Assembly: GCA_964471755.1 (NCBI GenBank)
Contig: CAYYJM010000297.1
Coordinates: forward strand, 1 to 7,135
From: CAYYJM01 sp964471755
GTDB lineage: Bacteria; Planctomycetota; Planctomycetia; Gemmatales; Gemmataceae
Direction of reading: 5' to 3'
Length of the DNA stretch: 7,135 nt
Part shown: one piece after another, positions 5,855 through 7,135 of the stretch
Position numbering within the stretch: the stretch's first letter is position 1
How the letters are laid out: each line of letters begins with the position of its first letter
Position numbers and translations under genes: made by a program
The notes under the pieces: model-generated
The model's input: only the letters and a program-made list of their open reading frames with translations
What the model was told of the DNA's origin: nothing
Database searches by the model: none

Positions 5855-7069
5855 ATGAACATCCGTCTGGCGCTGGTGACGGAGACGTATCCGCCCGAGG
5901 TCAATGGCGTGGCTCGGACCCTGGGCCGCTGGGTCGAGGCCTTTCGCGGCCGTGGCCATGACGTGCTGGTTCTGCGGCCCAAGCGACGCGAGGAACGCAG
6001 CAGTCCGGAGCTGGTCCAGGGGCTGCCGCTGCCCTTCTACCCGGCGCTCCGCTTCGGGGTGACCAGCCCCTGGCGGATGCGCAAGCTGCTCCGGCAGTTT
6101 CAGCCGGACCTGATCCACATCGCCACGGAGGGGCCGCTCGGCCTGGCCGTTCTGTGGGCAGCTCGGATGCTCGGTCTGCCAGTCGCCTCCAGCTTCCACA
6201 CCAACTTCGATCAGTATCTCGGCCACTACGGTCTGGGCATATTCTCCTGGGGGGCCGAGAGATACCTGCGCTGGTTCCACAACCAGACACTCGTGACCCT
6301 GGTGCCGAGCGAGGGGACGCAGCGCCGGCTGGAGCGAGCCGGCTTGCAGCGCGTCGAGATCTGGTCGCGGGGCGTCGATGGCGAACTGTTCCATCCTCGC
6401 CATCGCTCGGCCGAGTTGCGGGCCGACCTGGGTCTGAGCGACGACGACGTTCTGCTCACCTACGTCGGCCGACTCGCGTCGGAGAAGAACTTGCAGGCCC
6501 TGTTGCAGGCGTTCGCCCGGTTGCCGCAGTTTCTGTCCGCCTCGGAGCGGAGTCGCGTGCGGCTGGCCCTGGTGGGCGATGGGCCGTTGTACGGGCAGTT
6601 GCAGGCCCGGCGTCCGGAAGGCGTGATCCTGGCCGGCGAACGGCACGGCCAGGACCTGGCCTGCTGGTACGCCAGCGGTGACGTGTTCGTCTTTCCATCG
6701 CAGAGCGAGACGTTCGGCAACGTGATCCTGGAGGCGCAGGCGAGCGGCCTACCCGTGGTCGGTTTCGATTGCCAGGCGGTCGATGAGCGAGTGACGCCCG
6801 GAGTGGACGGCCTGCTCGTCCCGCGTGACGCCGACCTGGCACCGGCCGTGGCTCGCCTGGTTCGTGAGCCGACACTGCGTCGGAGCATGGGACAGGCGGC
6901 CCGGCTCAAGGCTCAGGGCCAGACCTGGCACGCGATCTTCGATGCGCTGGAACTGCGTTACCGCACCCTGATCGAGGAAGCGCGCCGACCGGCGACGACC
7001 GGGGATTGGTCGTCATTCTGGTGGGGCACATCGGACCAGACACGCGACCGGACCACGACGCCGGTGTGA
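5855..7069 (+). CDS. GT4-family glycosyltransferase, GT-B fold
   Basis: Encodes 404 residues. It transfers a sugar from an activated nucleotide donor, retaining configuration. The N-terminal acceptor domain begins MNIRLALVTETYPPEVNGVA, typical of the SqdX/MgtA-like branch acting on lipid or mannoside acceptors. SFHTNFDQY (113-121) carries the conserved His region. The C-terminal donor domain has VGRLASEKN (204-212) with the Arg and Lys expected to bind donor phosphate, and S-E-T-F-G-N-V-I-L-E, the E-x7-E pair at E285 and E293. The last 25 residues are a polar Thr/Arg-rich tail. The ATG at 5855 is chosen because it gives the canonical family N-terminus, but its ribosome site is weak (GGGTAAG). 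An in-frame TTG at 5801 would add 18 residues and sits only one base after GGAGG. Next to a PlsC protein, a diacylglycerol-type acceptor is plausible. Sugar and acceptor cannot be read from sequence. Confidence 0.9.
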   Translation: MNIRLALVTETYPPEVNGVARTLGRWVEAFRGRGHDVLVLRPKRREERSSPELVQGLPLPFYPALRFGVTSPWRMRKLLRQFQPDLIHIATEGPLGLAVLWAARMLGLPVASSFHTNFDQYLGHYGLGIFSWGAERYLRWFHNQTLVTLVPSEGTQRRLERAGLQRVEIWSRGVDGELFHPRHRSAELRADLGLSDDDVLLTYVGRLASEKNLQALLQAFARLPQFLSASERSRVRLALVGDGPLYGQLQARRPEGVILAGERHGQDLACWYASGDVFVFPSQSETFGNVILEAQASGLPVVGFDCQAVDERVTPGVDGLLVPRDADLAPAVARLVREPTLRRSMGQAARLKAQGQTWHAIFDALELRYRTLIEEARRPATTGDWSSFWWGTSDQTRDRTTTPV

Positions 7070-7135
7070 TCCACACTCAAGGCGAGCGGCGCGGCGTCAG
7101 CCCAATGCCTGTAACTTAAGGGGGTGCTGCGGGTA
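7070..7135. other. 3' end of the window, no gene supported
   Basis: A five-pair stem (GTGTG 7064-7068 with CACAC 7072-7076) overlaps the stop codon and is too weak to call a terminator. 7081-7102 is a GC-rich stretch containing GGCGTCAGCCC, which resembles dispersed palindromic intergenic repeats I recall from planctomycete genomes. An abrupt AT-rich patch, TGTAACTTAAG (7110-7120), with the palindrome CTTAAG, follows. It may be the edge of the next unit's regulatory region or of a repeat, but the window ends too soon to decide. Confidence 0.25.

Noticed and set aside
1..7135. A defence system, CRISPR array, retron or transposon
   Set aside because: No spaced repeats, reverse transcriptase, nuclease, transposase or toxin-antitoxin motifs are visible in the supported genes; all of them fit envelope functions.

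Overview
The window looks like chromosomal DNA from a high-GC planctomycete, most likely in the Gemmatales/Isosphaerales. Four things point there: a DUF1501 protein with a twin-arginine signal, an outer-membrane polysaccharide export protein of the double-module planctomycete type, short secreted proteins rich in Pro/Gly or Cys, and a membrane-domain/PlsC fusion. The lineage is inferred from family content, not from a marker gene. All five convincing genes lie on the + strand. No tRNA, rRNA, CRISPR array, transposase or recognisable defence system is visible.

Layout: 1-1032 is the 3' part of a polysaccharide export (OPX/Wza-like) gene whose signal peptide lies upstream of the window. It ends at a very strong hairpin (1058-1103). 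1231-1689 encodes a small Pro/Gly-rich secreted protein without cysteine. A 118-base gap with three consecutive stem-loops follows. 1808-2464 encodes a cysteine-rich secreted protein with 14 cysteines in the mature part. A candidate promoter and long inverted repeat (2468-2527) lead into 2531-3958, a Tat-exported DUF1501 protein of the alkaline phosphatase/sulfatase-like superfamily. After a compact hairpin comes 4015-5772, a polytopic membrane domain fused to a PlsC acyltransferase. After 82 bases comes 5855-7069, a GT4 glycosyltransferase. The last 66 bases hold no gene that I can support.

Taken together this is a cell-envelope neighbourhood: polysaccharide export, two small secreted proteins, a secreted hydrolase-like protein, and an acyltransferase next to a glycosyltransferase that could form a glycolipid-making pair. 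The hairpins between genes suggest several transcription units rather than one operon. The 4015/5855 pair is the most likely functional unit. The most distinctive feature is the same five-residue cysteine spacing at the N-terminus of both the export protein and the Cys-rich secreted protein. I do not see a clearly new system. The points worth checking are the Cys pentads, the RNA structures in the gaps, and the membrane-acyltransferase/GT4 pair.
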